A DNA stretch of 64,000 bases from Plectrocnemia conspersa (lineage: Eukaryota; Arthropoda; Insecta; Trichoptera; Polycentropodidae), in contig VTFK01000477.1 in NCBI GenBank assembly GCA_009617715.1, forward strand, positions 1-64,000. Direction: 5' to 3'. How positions within the stretch are numbered: position 1 is the first letter of the stretch; the number at the start of each line of letters is the position of its first letter. Below, one piece after another: positions 21,322 through 34,479 of this stretch. The translations under genes and the position numbers were made by a program. The notes under the pieces are model-generated. The model ran no database searches, was not told where the DNA came from, and was given only the letters and a program-made list of their open reading frames with translations.

Positions 21322-21329
21322 GTCTAGGA
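21322..21329. repeat. 8-bp target-site duplication of hAT MITE, left
   Basis: gtctagga, repeated exactly at 21594-21601. Confidence 0.9.
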
Positions 21330-21593
21330 CAGAGGTCGGCAAAGTGCGGCTCCGGAGCCGCATGCGGCTCTTTGGCCCCTTAAGTGCGGCTCTGGCACAA
21401 ATATCCACGGGCATTCGCACCAGATTTAAAAAAAACAAGGAAATATGGAGCTCTAAATTCGAACGTCTTTGTGTTGATTTGGAAAATTATAATAAAGGTT
21501 TGCTAAATTAATAAATAGATTTGGCTCTTATTCTTTTTTAATCGTTGTAATGTACATATTTGGCTCTTTGGCTAATAAGTTTGCCTACCACTG
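21330..21593. mobile_element. hAT MITE, 264 bp
   Basis: Terminal repeats cagaggtcggcaaa (start) and the complement of cagtggtaggcaaa (end) differ at two positions and are flanked by an exact 8-bp TSD. Subterminal gcggctc/gagccgc and ggctctttggc words repeat. CAG-starting ends and an 8-bp TSD are diagnostic of hAT. It is non-coding and needs a transposase from elsewhere. It lies 67 bp from the preceding MITE. Confidence 0.92.
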
Positions 21594-21601
21594 GTCTAGG
21601 A
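21594..21601. repeat. 8-bp target-site duplication of hAT MITE, right
   Basis: Second exact copy of gtctagga. Confidence 0.9.
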
Positions 21602-22199
21602 TATTCGCGTTTTACAGAAAAAAAGTCAATGTGATTTTATTATACACGCCTGATTTGATAAATGTCCTCATGATTTTTAATTGCCTTCTATTCTTAGCCG
21701 ATCTAGCATGGCAAGCAAAATGAAAGTAAATTTAAACAGAAAATTTAAATTCATTGAAAATTACATAAATAGGTAATTCGTTACCAAATACTGCATGGAG
21801 TACGTGTCCATACTGCGGTTTGCACAAATGTGGTTTCCGAATAATTTTAATTGCTCGTTTACAAATTAAGCAAAATTGATAAAAAGCAAAAACACAAACC
21901 AATGTTTAATTATGCATGAAATTACAGTTTAACCATATGTCACTTTTTGGAATATCTTTCGACGAATTTTATATTTATTTATTTAATTTTATATTTTAAT
22001 ACTTTTTATTACATTTATAATCGATAAAAATAAAATACTTGTATTTTATTTTAATTACAGAAAAACCTTTTAATTAACTCATATTAATATATGTTTAATC
22101 AAGATTATGTTCCATATGTACTATATTGCAGTATATGTGAATATTTATCTATATTAGTATATAGTATGTACATATCTTTATCTTAATCTTCTCCTTAGC
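21602..22199. other. AT-rich non-coding DNA, no feature seen
   Basis: No gene or recognised repeat. Confidence 0.5.
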
Positions 22200-22620
22200 C
22201 CAAAGTATCAACATTCATGTATGAGTTTTAATTTTGAATAAACCTCAGGGTCAAGCGCGAAAATCGATACACCGCAGACGACGTTAAAAGGAATCATGTA
22301 CATATACGCATCACACGTGTGCGAATTACAAACACAGGTTCATAATCCGTGGCAATTTTTCTGTGAATAATAAATAATCGCATTATCCGTAAGCAAAGAG
22401 GTCTCATTTCTGGCAGCCGACCTAATGCTATCCTATTGAAACATAAATATTAAAGTAGCTACTCGTAATTTTTAATCCGGGACGTGGTGGAGTTGCTAGG
22501 ATAAATTTTTAGCATATTCGCACAAGGATAACCTCTGTGTCGTACTCCCCCAGTTTCGGGAAGTACCACATCTGGTACACGTATGTACATAGGTACGTAT
22601 GAGAATTCTCGGATTCATAT
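22200..22620. other. GC-richer island, possible conserved non-coding element
   Basis: Contains ggtcaagcgcgaaaatcgat, accgcagacgacg and the palindrome-like tcacacgtgtgcga (E-box CACGTG at about 22314-22319). No coding frame was seen. Regulatory function is inferred from composition only. Confidence 0.3.
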
Positions 22621-24059
22621 CTTTACGCCCATATCGCATATTAAAACGTAAAAATTATTATCCATTTAAGTGGACGTAAAACTGAATATGAAAGAATTTT
22701 AAGTTCTCTAGCTAGATTATATTTTTATTTTCTTAGCTCAAGGTTCTTAATATGTAGGGTAATATTATATTTTCTCGATGGGAGGCATAAAGGCGTGAGT
22801 TCAGCACAACTATATATTGTAGTGTCCGTATTTATTTAAAACAACGCGAAGCAAGTACAGAGTAAAACATTAAATTCTGGTTTACGTGTTTTCTTTGCAA
22901 AGGTTGAATCGAAAAACCTTGATGTTTTTTTTATGTGTAAAAAGTTTTCTATAGCGATATCATGCAGCCATCTATACTAAACTTGTAGAGAAACTCTATC
23001 CTACGAAATAGTATAAAATAGTACTGATGATGCTTGGTATTTGTGTGATATGTGCATTAAAGTTGAACGTATTTTCCGTAAATAACTGCGTACTATCAAC
23101 AAATCTGTAAATGTTCTTTAACTAATAGAATAATATAAACTTGACTGGAAAGCATAATTGGTTTCATATGTATTTTATACACTGATGATGTACCTTCCAT
23201 ATTGATAAAAAATTCTGACTTTTAAACTTTGATATTAGATGTGATATTACATTTTTTCGACAAGAACATATCCACCTGTATTTAAATATTGTGTCGCAGA
23301 CTCCACAAATTATTGTAAGCTATACATACGAGTTTATGTGTTATGGAACATACAAACTAAAATAGCTATATTTATTTATATAAACATAATGAAATAAGAA
23401 TTGCAATGAATAGGGTAAAAATGACAATTAACTGAATAACAAGGGTTACCAATTTTTGACTAATAATTTAATTTTAGTCTTCTATACCGCAACTACAAAT
23501 TATATATTTTCTACATTTTAAAATGCTGTCACCTGCTGGCGATTTACTTTATAACACTTAATTACCTGGTATTTTATTTTAAAATCATCGATTATATTTT
23601 TTTTGTTTAGTAAAATAATTTGTTATTAATTTTTTTGAATTGACAAAATTACTATACTACGATTACGAGTAATGAATAAATATACGCAATATTTTCTGGA
23701 GCTACATTTTTTTAACCACAATTATTTAATTATATTTTTTTCGTAGTTTAAGAAATCTGCGTTAATAATTCATATTTTTACAAAGGTAAACTAAACCGTT
23801 TATAGATATTTTAACTTATCTGTATTTTCAACTGAAAATAGAATTTCGCAGTATAATATCAGGAACTGGAATATCTAATCGTGATTTCAAGAAATTTACG
23901 ATCCTTTCGAGAGAACCAGTATATTATCATAAATTTTAAGAGAAAGTGGAGTACGTTCGTAAAAAAATGAATAAGGATGTTCATTATTTTTATGTTGAAT
24001 ATTTTTACAACTTATTCTTTTGTAACGAATTTCATTGTGAAAAACGATTCCAAAATAGA
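22621..24059. other. AT-rich non-coding DNA
   Basis: No gene was recognised. A plus-strand stretch near 23172-23215 reads FYTDDVPSILIKNSDF, faintly like a LINE RT segment, but nothing around it supports that. Confidence 0.4.
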
Positions 24060-24480
24060 TTTTTAATTAACTTTTGAGAGTGCGGCACAAGAGTTGCAAG
24101 CACAGGATATTGAAAGAAGACTCAAATGGAAAATAAATCGCATGGAAATTTCGCTTCACGCGTGCGTCTTATGTTTGATGCGAGAATTGAAAAACGTTTT
24201 TTGTAATATTAAAACGTTCACTGTGTTCATATACTTGACAAGTAAAACGTATACTACATATAAACAGGTACAAGAGACGAGCTGTAATCATGCGATAAGC
24301 GCAGGGTTGATATGTTCGGTAAAAAAAACATTCATTAAAATAGCAAATATTGACAGCGGGGGTTATTCTAGGTAGGGTAACGGCAAACATTTGCACACCT
24401 AAATCCTTGCCCCTTTGAAGTTATCGTCAAAATTAAGGTCGTCATCATTGGTACACGAGGCAAAAAACAGACTAGTTAGG
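24060..24480. other. Mildly GC-richer segment with overlapping frames, no gene called
   Basis: Frames of 93 codons (24094-24375, plus) and 75 codons (24169-24396, minus) overlap on opposite strands. Neither has a domain, a signal peptide or a repeat pattern. Confidence 0.3.
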
Positions 24481-25779
24481 CGTATACAGGTTGTCCCTAA
24501 GAATAGTGAAAAATAATTTAAATGATGTTTAAAACCAAATAAAATACGTAAACAGTAACTGAAACGTTTCTTATAAATAAAATTCCAGATAAATAGAATA
24601 ACTCCTATGGGCTAAAAATATAATTTAAACAACTTATTAAAAAAAAGGTAAACGTTTATATCTCGTAAAAAATATAAAAATAGTTTGATGTGACTGCCTG
24701 TAATATTTTAATCAATTTAAAAATTAAAGCTACCAGCTTTTTATACACAATAAAAAATGATAAATAAAAAATAATATTATTTTATAAAGCAAAAAAAGCA
24801 GAAATTCGATTTTTTAAAAGCTACTGAAGTCTCAAAACATATCCCTAGGACCTTTTACAAGAGAATGTCAACTTAAGTAGTGTTGATGGATATTGATAAA
24901 GATTTTTAAATTTAGCATTTTTAGAATTAAATGGAAATAATCAAATCACAATAATCATTTGGTATTACAATATTTGACTAAACAACATAAAAACGATATA
25001 TTAGTACATATATTAATATGTATATATTTGCTTACAACATAAAAATCGACATTCAAGTAAATATACCCTAAAAGTACCTACTAATACAAACATTTAAAAA
25101 CAGCAATATGTTTACGTACAATAAAAATAGCCATTTCCATCGATAAATTATTTGACAGCTAAGATTAAATACTGAATATTAAAACTAAAATATTTATTAA
25201 TAAAACCATCAAACTGCTAACTTCATAGCACATAATTAACCATAGAAAGGTGCAGAAAAATCAAAAATAGTTAAAAAAAAAAGTTTTTTTTTTATAGAAT
25301 ACGCTTTCATTGTTTGTCCACAACTATGTATTATACATATTTATTTAATTTACATATAACTACACATAAAAATACATCATTAAAACTAATAAACAATTTT
25401 ATATTAACAATGAAAGATGTAAAAGTGTAAAATCAAAATAAAATATTGATAAGAGTATAACACGTCAATATAATTTACAAAACATGAAATTATTTTTTAT
25501 CTTTTAATTATTTTTATCTGATTATTATTATTAATTTAATTTTGCTTTAATATGAGACACTTCAATTAACATTATCTTTATATTTTTATCTAAATCACAA
25601 ATATATGTATCCATAAAAACTGTTTTAGTTAAAATGTTTTATTGACTTTATCTTTACTATAACATTTACATAGATAATGAAATACGTATAAGCCTTAAAG
25701 AAACAATAATTCCTATTCTAACCAACTGTATATAAAATATATTTAAATAAAAGTCCCACAAGTGTAAGATTTATTGGTA
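24481..25779. other. AT-rich non-coding DNA, no feature seen
   Basis: Very AT-rich with homopolymer runs (for example near 25263-25292). No gene was recognised. Confidence 0.5.
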
Positions 25780-26560
25780 GCTTTACACACGTTCGTGAAT
25801 ATAAATACCTACACAAACATCACCATGTAAGAAATCAATGTCAAAAATATGATCTAAAGACATCGTTGTGATAGTGATCGTTCCATAACTTTTGACGTTA
25901 TCGTGCTGTGAAAACGCATTCGTATCCCACGTCACGTAACTACGTGGACACGAATAATGAACACACACCAACATATGTAAGTTACACCAATTCGACGAGA
26001 ATAATTTAACACCTTCAGCCATTGTGTGTGTGTATGATGTGGGATACGTTTGACCCCAAAGACCTATAAAATTCGCCTCCATAATAATATCCTCAAACAT
26101 GCGCCCCTTTACTTAGCGGTTAATCAGCGATACTCGGCGGGTTTTCGCGTTAACCGCAAAAAAGTTGACCACATTCGAAAGGTTAACGAGGACCGAGGAG
26201 GTGTGGCGTTGGCCACTTATTGCATCGTTAACTTCATATTGAACGGACCCTAACCGCACATAAACACGGCATTGTGTTGGATAATGACCGAGAGTCCTGG
26301 CACTCTTTCGTTACTATGGTCCACCTAGCCGCAGCAGCTTTCACAATGGTATCGGTAAGATCTTATCAGGTAGAGGGATTAATCGTGTCTAAAAAGGGCT
26401 CAATTTGGAGAAGTGACTTCGTTTATGCAGTGACACATCGTTTTGGAACATAAGCATTGAAGCCGACGCATTTTGTGTCAATCATGGGGAGAAGAGGCAA
26501 TAAAAATCAATCATGATTTGTGAATCACCTATGGATTGAATCTCAAGTGAATTTGAATAT
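25780..26560. other. GC-richer island, possible conserved non-coding element
   Basis: The densest part is 26100-26380 (ctcggcgggttttcgcgtta, gaggaccgaggaggtgtggc). It holds several gttaac words (26149, 26182, 26227). Frames at 25783-26100 (minus) and 26050-26253 (plus) show no domain. Confidence 0.35.
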
Positions 26561-28071
26561 AAAAGTATGGCGTAAGTTAGAAGAAATATATTTTTATTTC
26601 CAAAGTTCACTGAATTACATGGCTCGTAGACCCATAATTAAAATTTGTGCGTCACAATTATAAAAATATGCAATTCTAAGAAAAGTCTCATAAAATAACT
26701 ATATTAATAAAAAAGAGGCCATTATTGAATTTACAAGACTACATGGAAAGATTTTGATGATTTATACACTATAAGACAGATGCTACAATAGATCATATGT
26801 GTATTAGACAAAAACAAATTTTTCCTTCGTTATATCATATATTATAGATTATTATAGATATTTTTTGTATGCCAATTAGTTTATTCCTCTACAAACCAAA
26901 TGAAATCCTAATTGACAAACATTTGCACAAGGAACTAACCACAGAATTATTGACGATTTTGCCCTATGGGGATTTAATCCAACTCTCTGTTATATATGCA
27001 AACACTTAAATAACAAATCTTATATGTATTTAGCCATATTATTTGAATTATTATTTTTATTATATAATTATAAATAAAGTAAAAACCGCTTAATATTAAA
27101 TTAGTAAGCAGAAACCCAAACTCAGCGTACACTGCATACTCGATGCATATTTTATCAATTTGAGTTTCCAATTCATAGGAGCTAACCGTCTAAGTCTTGT
27201 TTGTTTTCTTCGGCGCAATTTAGTGTTTATTTTGAACAAGTTGCTGTTAAAACCACAATGTGGCCATAAAGTTGAGGCTTACTACTCAAATCAACCAACT
27301 AATAAATATCAAAGTGTTTATATTACACTCTAAATGAATCAAACATCTATCTAATAAATCAATTAATCCTTATTTATAAGTGTAAATAACCCATCTTTAT
27401 CAAATTTAATATTCTCGCTTATTTTCCAGATTCAAAGCTTAAGTTTGCGATGAGCATTAAATATTGATTTTATCCCCTTTAGCAAAGCGACGATTAATTA
27501 CTAATTCTTCAAGTTTATCTCTCAGAGTTTTAATGCAGCTCTCGAATGCGAATTGAAAGGTGGAAATTATGTAAGATCGAAGCGCCATAAAGTTGGAACT
27601 GTATGCCACTTTAAATGCTTAAAGTAAAAATTCTTACTTTTAAATACAAAGTAAACTTAAATAAACTTTTTTTTATAATACGAAAAATGAATTGCGCCAT
27701 AAAACGTATGGTTGAAAATGTTATATTGTCGTTATAACGATGCAATTCCAAAGGGGTTTGTTGTATTATAATGTAATAGTACAATACAGGTTAATACTCA
27801 AGCTTATATTTTCATACATAATATTTATCAAAAATTCTGTCAAAACCCATCTTGAAACTTATTCTCAAACAACAAAAAACTTAAATTATTAAGCTATATA
27901 CATTATTTTAAGTTAATCCGACTGGGACTAAACTGGGTGGAATTCATATTTTTTTCTTGCACAAGAAAGGATCATTCAAAAAGTGCACAAATTTTTAAAA
28001 AATATCGAATATGTTGAAATATTTTTTTTTTAAATATTGTATATATTTTAACTATTGTCGTTTTCGTGTAG
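26561..28071. other. AT-rich DNA with one milder segment
   Basis: 27180-27620 is less AT-biased (cttcggcgcaatttagtg; aaagcgacgattaattac, with a taatta core) and may be regulatory. The rest shows nothing recognisable. Confidence 0.35.
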
Positions 28072-28332
28072 TTATTGGGACTTATAATAAACAAGCAGGG
28101 CAAACTTCGACTTGAGTTGCCAACATTTATGACCAATTATCCGTCTCTTTATGCATATTTCGTATTTCAAATCATAAAAAGCTTTTATGCAATTTTCCAT
28201 ACATTCAGGTACTTCTAAAAATACTTTATACGCTGCTCCTTTATTGTGGTATCTAGAAGTACTTACAAAAATCAATAAGACGACTGTATATAAAAATCTT
28301 TTTCTACCATGTATATCTTTACTTTCATTCAT
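28072..28332 (-). other. 86-codon open frame with four Cys, unlikely to be a gene
   Basis: The minus-strand frame starts MNESKDIHGRKR, has a hydrophobic stretch FLYTVVLLIFVS (residues 13-24), and then Cys at a C-x3-C-x11-C-x9-C spacing. This superficially resembles a small secreted protein. No family was recognised. Frames of this length arise by chance here, and a 74-codon frame overlaps on the other strand. Confidence 0.15.
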
Positions 28333-28779
28333 TTACTATATTATCGGGAACAATATTTTTGAAAATACGGGTGCCAAATATTTTTTCTTAGCTGCTAAAA
28401 TTTATCGTTAGCTTGGTTCTTGTAATGGCAATGACGTTTTAAACATGCATTATATAGTAAAATGGTGAAGTGAATTTAAATCAGAAAGATGTGGATAAGA
28501 TCATCTGAAAATTTTGTTTTGTCACGAGTTTAACGAGCGATGAACTCTATGAACATTATATATAAGTATCCAAAACTAATTTTAAGAAATTATTAAAAGA
28601 TTATACTTCCGAAAAATTTTGAGCTTTGAATGATAAAAAAAGGCACAAGACTTCGATGACGTCTAAATCAAAAAGCTCATCCTTAGATTCCCAAACTAGT
28701 AAAGTTCCATTGTAGCTATGATAAAAGATAAACAGAGGAGTTCTATTATATATTAAGTATATAAAATGTTTTAAATCTC

Positions 28780-29350
28780 CAACAATGCTTTATTCGTATT
28801 TACACAAATTTAGATTTAGTTTTTAAATCCGGTTAACATGTCTAACTTAAAAAGTTGGCGCTTAGACCCTATAGGATTTCTACTCTTCAACTTATTCACC
28901 ATCGAAGATGTTTATCTGAATCGTCGCCGAGTCGAGTTTGAGTGTATATAATATAAATGGGTAGCGCTTCTTCTTCCTAGAAGCGTCTTTTATCGCACAA
29001 GTTGTTCTCTTTTATTATAAGTTGTGCGAGTTGTGTCGCGAGGGCAAATTGTAGATTTACAAAGTTAAGAAAGTTGGCTCGTGGGCCGGTCGGCGGCCCT
29101 TTCTCCTCCTTTCCCAGGGCCGAGTCCTTAAGCTCTGGCAATCCAAAACTTCAACATTCTGCGGCAATCTTGCACTAGAATTAGGAGTCCAAGTTCGGGA
29201 GTTAATCTACCGACACAACTTTGGACACCCCTAACCGCCACCCACAAGACGAATAACGCAACCCTTGTAGAGAGGGTGTTACGAATAGCAGATCGATCGG
29301 TCAGGTGCATGATACTGAACGAATCACGGCTAGACGTCGAGAGGTAATTA
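28780..29350. mobile_element. Possible LTR-type repeat with TATA-like word
   Basis: gtatataatataaat at about 28944-28958 is followed by gcgcttcttcttcc/agaagcg and cgcacaa...ttgtgcg inverted words and a GC-rich leader-like block to 29130. ggcgcttagaccctatagga near 28857 resembles gacgcttaggcactgtagga near 58736, so part of this is dispersed. A 71-codon plus frame at 29132-29346 and a 76-codon minus frame have no recognised domain. No partner LTR was found. Confidence 0.25.
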
Positions 29351-29359
29351 AATAACACC

Positions 29360-30689
29360 CAATCGGATTAACTGATGCACCGTTCTGAAACTTGGTTAAA
29401 TCTTATGACGTTGCAAAACCAACATTGCATAAGATATTAAAGGATTTATTGGTTATGAGGTCATAACTATGCTGCAAACACATATCTGCTTGCCACAAAA
29501 AGACTCAAATTAAGTAGAAAGATGACAAAAATATTATAAATAATATATTTTTATTAACAATTTCAATGTCAAAATGTATATATAATATGTACGTATCAGC
29601 ATGTTTGAAGTAAAGTGGTATTGTATCAAACTACGTGATCTATGTAAAATGATCTATACAGTCTATACAATTGTTGTATTATACCGCAGTTTTATTAATC
29701 GTATCACTGATATGAGCTGTGTAATTCTCGATCTGTATTTTCCGTTTGAAGCACAGTCGAGTTTGATCCGATTACCGCCTTTAAACATTACTCTCAAACG
29801 GTAATAGCCCTTGAACTTTTCCGCGATATAAATGTATATTTGAAAGTGTACCGTGAAAATAATTAGTGGGCCCTCACACGCGATCAGAAACGATTTATTG
29901 CCTATATAATATACCGATCAGTCAATCGACTTATCGTCCCGTGTAAGTCACGGTCGCCGACGAAAGGTGCGGATTAAGTTCGACAAAAACCGCGCGTGAT
30001 TTATTCCCGCTTATAAATCATATTTCGATATCGAGCCATGTTATTAATAGTGTGTATACACGCTCAGGGGTCGCAAATCTGGAGCTCATCCCGTGTGGAG
30101 CTACCCCTGAAAGGGCACGAGGGAGATAAGTCAACGTCGTAAGTATTACGCTTCCGCGCGAGTACCCATTAATGTGATAAGGACTTGCTAATAAAAAAAT
30201 GTATTGGATGGTTCGATTTGTGTAAAATGTCTATATAAGGATAATTTCATTTTTAATATACCTAAATGTGGTTAACATTGACATCGTTAAAATTCTACCA
30301 AAATACGAGATATCTGGATTGTAAATTAAAGTATTGTTTTGCTTAGTTAGCACAACTTTTCATGTATATTAAAAATGACCGTGTCCATTTATAATTAAGG
30401 TTAGTGCAATGATCGTTCTGTGACTAATTTATATTTTACGTGCGAAAAAAATTGCTGTCAACTTTTTTTGTATCTGTTGATTGCAATGCTACGACAAATT
30501 TGAATCAAATTTCTTATAACCGATTTTTTTTTAATGATGACGTTGGATCAGGCAATTTTGCCTAAGTAGTAACTCCGATACATCGAATTTTAGCAGGCAA
30601 ATGGTTAAAAATTTAAAGAACATCCAAAAACAGTTCTTTTCAAAAAAAATTGTACGAATATTTTATAATGTGTAAAATATGCATCAATA
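29360..30689. other. Non-coding DNA with a GC-richer island
   Basis: 29740-30190 is richer in CpG (cacgcgatcagaaacgat, gtcgccgacgaaaggtgcgg, aaccgcgcgtgat) and may be conserved non-coding DNA. The rest is AT-rich with no recognised feature. Confidence 0.35.
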
Positions 30690-31165
30690 CTTAAAATACA
30701 AACCGCTGCATAAAAAAGGGTGGATCTGTGCCAGATGTTTAAAAACATGGACGCTTTCCTTCAATAATGGCAAAAAATTGTTTACGATTTTCTCAACTAC
30801 TCTTATCGGTCTTATCTTGACTTTGGTAATTTAATAACTACATTGATGAAAAGATGAAAATAAATTGCTCCGCGTGAGAATCGGCAAATTGCAAAAATGT
30901 AGTTAAGCTAAAAATTTGCTTGTCAATAATTCAAAGAGTATTTTTTATCTTTATCATGTTCGAAATATGAACATGTAGTACTGATTTTATTGACATTTTT
31001 GTCTACGATTTGCTCGTAATCAATCAACGTTCTTGTACTTTTATTTGCGCCCATTATACCAAATAATATGTGTTATTTAAAGAATAATGCACCTTCTAAT
31101 ATGTTTTAATAAATAATACATATTTAATCATTCTTTAGGTATATAATTAACATGATTAAATATTG
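30690..31165 (+). repeat. Dispersed repeat family B, copy 1
   Basis: Shares ordered blocks with 56500-56850 (plus) and 40975-41245 (minus). The blocks include a gtgcca.atgtttaaaaacat-type word, ttctcaactactcttat, ctttggtaat, gagaatcggcaaattgcaa and tcaaagagtatttttta. Later blocks (aagaataatgcac, ctaatatgttttaat, atataattaacatg) are shared with the 56-kb copy. No coding frame or terminal repeats are visible, so the class is unknown. Confidence 0.7.
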
Positions 31166-32449
31166 ACAAAAAATATTGCAAAAATAAAAATAATACAAGT
31201 ATTTTACATATCTACAATACTGAAACATATTCACATACTATATATAACACATATTTACCAAAAAAATTCGGTAACTTTCAAGAAAATTAACAAGTAAATA
31301 CGAGAAATTAAAAACGTCGCACAACAGAATGCCAAAGTGTAATGTCCAACTATAAATTAAAAACATCAAAATATTTCATCCACTACAAATCTGAACGAAT
31401 ATTTTTAAAATAGTTGAACAAATATTCGAATTACGAATAATTAAAAAATTGGCGATGGTATTAAAATATTCGGATTGGAGTTAATATTTCCTGGCTCACC
31501 AAATTTATTGAGCTACATTATGTCTATGTAAGACAATAAATAATGAAATTTTCTGAATGTATTATAAATAACCTTTAATTTCCGTATATGCTTCGTAAAC
31601 TGAAAAACATTATTTCCTAATGTATTGTATTTCTATGCGGATTGGATATTTATATAATACTTATTTATTTTATTAAAACTGTGTTTGTGATAAGAAGATA
31701 CCAGTTTATTTATCATCTCTTTAGATCCATTATTTAGTAAAGGTTGCTATGAATTATTTTCAATTATCAATATTTCAAAAAGGCATTATACACATTAAAG
31801 CCCTCGAGTATAATTTTTTCATCTCAATTTCTAGTACACTATGTATTTTTATATTAAATCGTTAATAGCTCTTCGTTGCGATGGTAACAAAATGAATTAA
31901 ATATTTAATTTAAAAATAACTTGAAAATCATCTTATATAATGTTATCTTAAACACTTGGCCGACGGGTCGTTTATTCCCCGCATGATCTGCGAAAACGGG
32001 CTGTTTCGCGAGAACATTGCGCAACACTAATTTATAACAAAAAGAATTAAACGAAAATAAAAATCAAAAATGTATCAAATTTTCTGCATTGTATTGGTTC
32101 ATATGTTAAAATTATTTTATCAGTGGTTTTCAATCTGTGGGTTGCATAAAATAATAATTAATATCATCAAATTTGCTTTATTATATTTTATTATATTTCT
32201 AGTTTAAAAAAAAGATAATTAATTATGTGAATAAAATGAAATATGTGAATTATCATATATAAATTATATTTCGGTCTTTCATGCGTTAAAAATGTTATGC
32301 TTGAGTTCTGTCAGCTTTAAAAATATTTTACGATCAAGTTTAATTATCATCTCTTGTTTATACAAAGAGCTCTTTGATTGTTCTTCACATGGGAAGTCAG
32401 CCAGGGCAATAAAAATAATTATGCATTGAAATATTTTTTTTTCTTAAAA
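31166..32449. other. AT-rich non-coding DNA
   Basis: The first 200 bases may still belong to the family B copy (aattaaaaacatcaaaat near 31358 resembles attgaaaacatcaaaaa near 56996). No other feature was seen. Confidence 0.4.
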
Positions 32450-33460
32450 TACAGACATTCATTCATAGATGGCAGCACGAAACGCTTTAGTTTTTGCCAG
32501 TAGATACTACTGGAGCCGTCGTTAAAAGTCAGAAATCATAAAAGGTCACTACCCGTCCCGTCGCCTAACATCAGAGGAGGAAGCCGGTAGATAAGACCCG
32601 GTAAGTGTTAAATTAACTATCCTTATTTTTTTAACGTAGATAAGCATAAATTATAATAAACTTCTCCAGATTGCAATTTTAAAACCATTATTGAGAATTT
32701 CTAAGCTCAACTCTTATCTCTACCATATATATAATACATATTTTAAGTTTCCGCCATAACATTATTGCTTTTTATAAAAGTTTTTTTGTTTATCTAAAAT
32801 ATAAAATAATTTTATTCGAAATTCAGCCTAATAAAACCGGGAATTTACAACTGCAATAAATTTGCCTTATAATCTTGGCGCACTACCCACTTGAATTTAA
32901 TTTAACTGAATATAAACAAGATCAATGTTGCATCATGAAAACTACTTTGTCCCCTACCTTCTAGCATCGAAATAGCCTATTTTATAACCCAACCACAATG
33001 CATGGCAATCGCTGTGATATATGGTTGAAATGCAAAAGGGAAATTTGAAACCGATGCAGGTTTACGATCAGAGAAATTTAATGCGGCGGATATGCAATTC
33101 TAACCTGGACTTGTTGGCAAAAATTGAGAATAAATCTGAGGACACTTCTTATTTCTCGGCACATTTGTCCCGGCAGTGCACTCTTGAAGTTGCAATAGCC
33201 CCCTTGGCTCGATGCCGGAACTGCGATCGCCACCCGACATCCGGCGATACGTGATACCTAGCTAACTGGGTCAAGTGCCCCAAGAATCCGAACTTGGGTC
33301 ACAATACCCCCCCAGAACCATAATTACTCGATATATAATACGCGTTGTAAAACCTACATAGTTAAACTAGGAGAATATTTCGAATTTCGCATTCCAGAAA
33401 GTACAAAGGAATTGTGGGGGACGACGATCAACTTTAACTGGGTGAGAGCTGACTATAAAT
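32450..33460. other. Non-coding DNA with GC-richer patches
   Basis: 32500-32610 (cactacccgtcccgtcgcc) and 33000-33330 (cccggcagtgcactc, gatgccggaactgcgatcgc) are less AT-biased. The 77-codon frame at 33021-33254 falls in the second patch and has no recognised domain. Confidence 0.3.
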
Positions 33461-34479
33461 AATTTTATTATAAAATAACATATTAAATAACGCTAATGAT
33501 GCATTGATTTAAGAATATAACTATATAAAATATTTATTATAATTTAATTCCAAGATAAAAAATATATTACATAGAAAGTTGAAAAATAACATTTGTAGAA
33601 TAAAAATAGTCCAAAGTGCTTGTAGTAGGCCAAAAGTTTTAAAGCTAACATATCGCCCATCTTGAAACGTAAAACTTTCTTATCTTGAGGTACGGAGAGC
33701 AAAGCGTGGAAATTAAGTACAGGTAGTTTGCAGAAGCTTAACATACCATAGAGAGCAATCGAGTGTGATACATTTGGAATTATGTGACGCAATAGTTTAA
33801 AGTTAACTTAGAAGTAACTAAATCTCGTTCATAGAATTTATATCTATGGACGAGATTTATGATATGTACGTATATTGATCAAACATTTAGAATAATCTTT
33901 TTCAGCTTTAACTTTTAAATAATTTATCGTCCAGCCTTTGTGATAAACGCGCGTCGTTCCACGTATGTATGTATTGTTGTTGCGAGACATTTGTAACTGT
34001 CCCGTTGTGAAGCTTTTTCACAATATTTTATTCACAAAATATAAAAAAGCCATGCGTGAGCTTTTAATTTAAATTCAAGCATTTAACGTCGCTGTGTATT
34101 ATTGAGAAAGATAAATTATTGAGCCATCAGGCAATACAAATTGGATCATACTATACTAGGTAGATAGTAAATTATATATTGAGCTAATAAACATCAATGA
34201 AAATAATATTTTATAGTTTTGTAATTATATCTTATTACGATAATGATTTGTTCGAAAACGTGCTCGTATATCAAAGCAAATGATATGAAATAATGATTGT
34301 TTCCAAAACCCAAAAATATTTATATACAAATGTATATTTTTTCATTATTTAACTTCACTACAAAATAAGTAAATTGACTCATTACTCAAATCGGAATCAA
34401 TGCTGTTTACCACTAAAAGCTCAATAATAACCTTTTCTTTTCGTGGAACTCGAACTATAAACCCATCTAATGACTTTTA
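33461..34479. other. Non-coding DNA, no gene called
   Basis: An 82-codon minus-strand frame at 33544-33792 is hydrophobic at its end but matches no family recognised here. A 15-bp-arm inverted repeat lies at 33820-33858. Confidence 0.35.
33820..33858. repeat. Inverted repeat, 15-bp arms
   Basis: aaatctcgttcatag at 33820-33834 faces ctatggacgagattt at 33844-33858, one mismatch, with a 9-base loop. Confidence 0.8.

Noticed and set aside
23172..23215. LINE RT motif-like peptide FYTDDVPSIL
   Set aside because: Isolated, with no supporting motifs in order on either side.
25783..26100. 105-codon minus-strand frame
   Set aside because: No domain and no neighbouring exon signals; its length is within chance for the less AT-rich local composition.
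29128..29358. gag-like ORF downstream of the possible LTR
   Set aside because: Plus- and minus-strand frames overlap; no zinc knuckle, protease or other gag feature is present.
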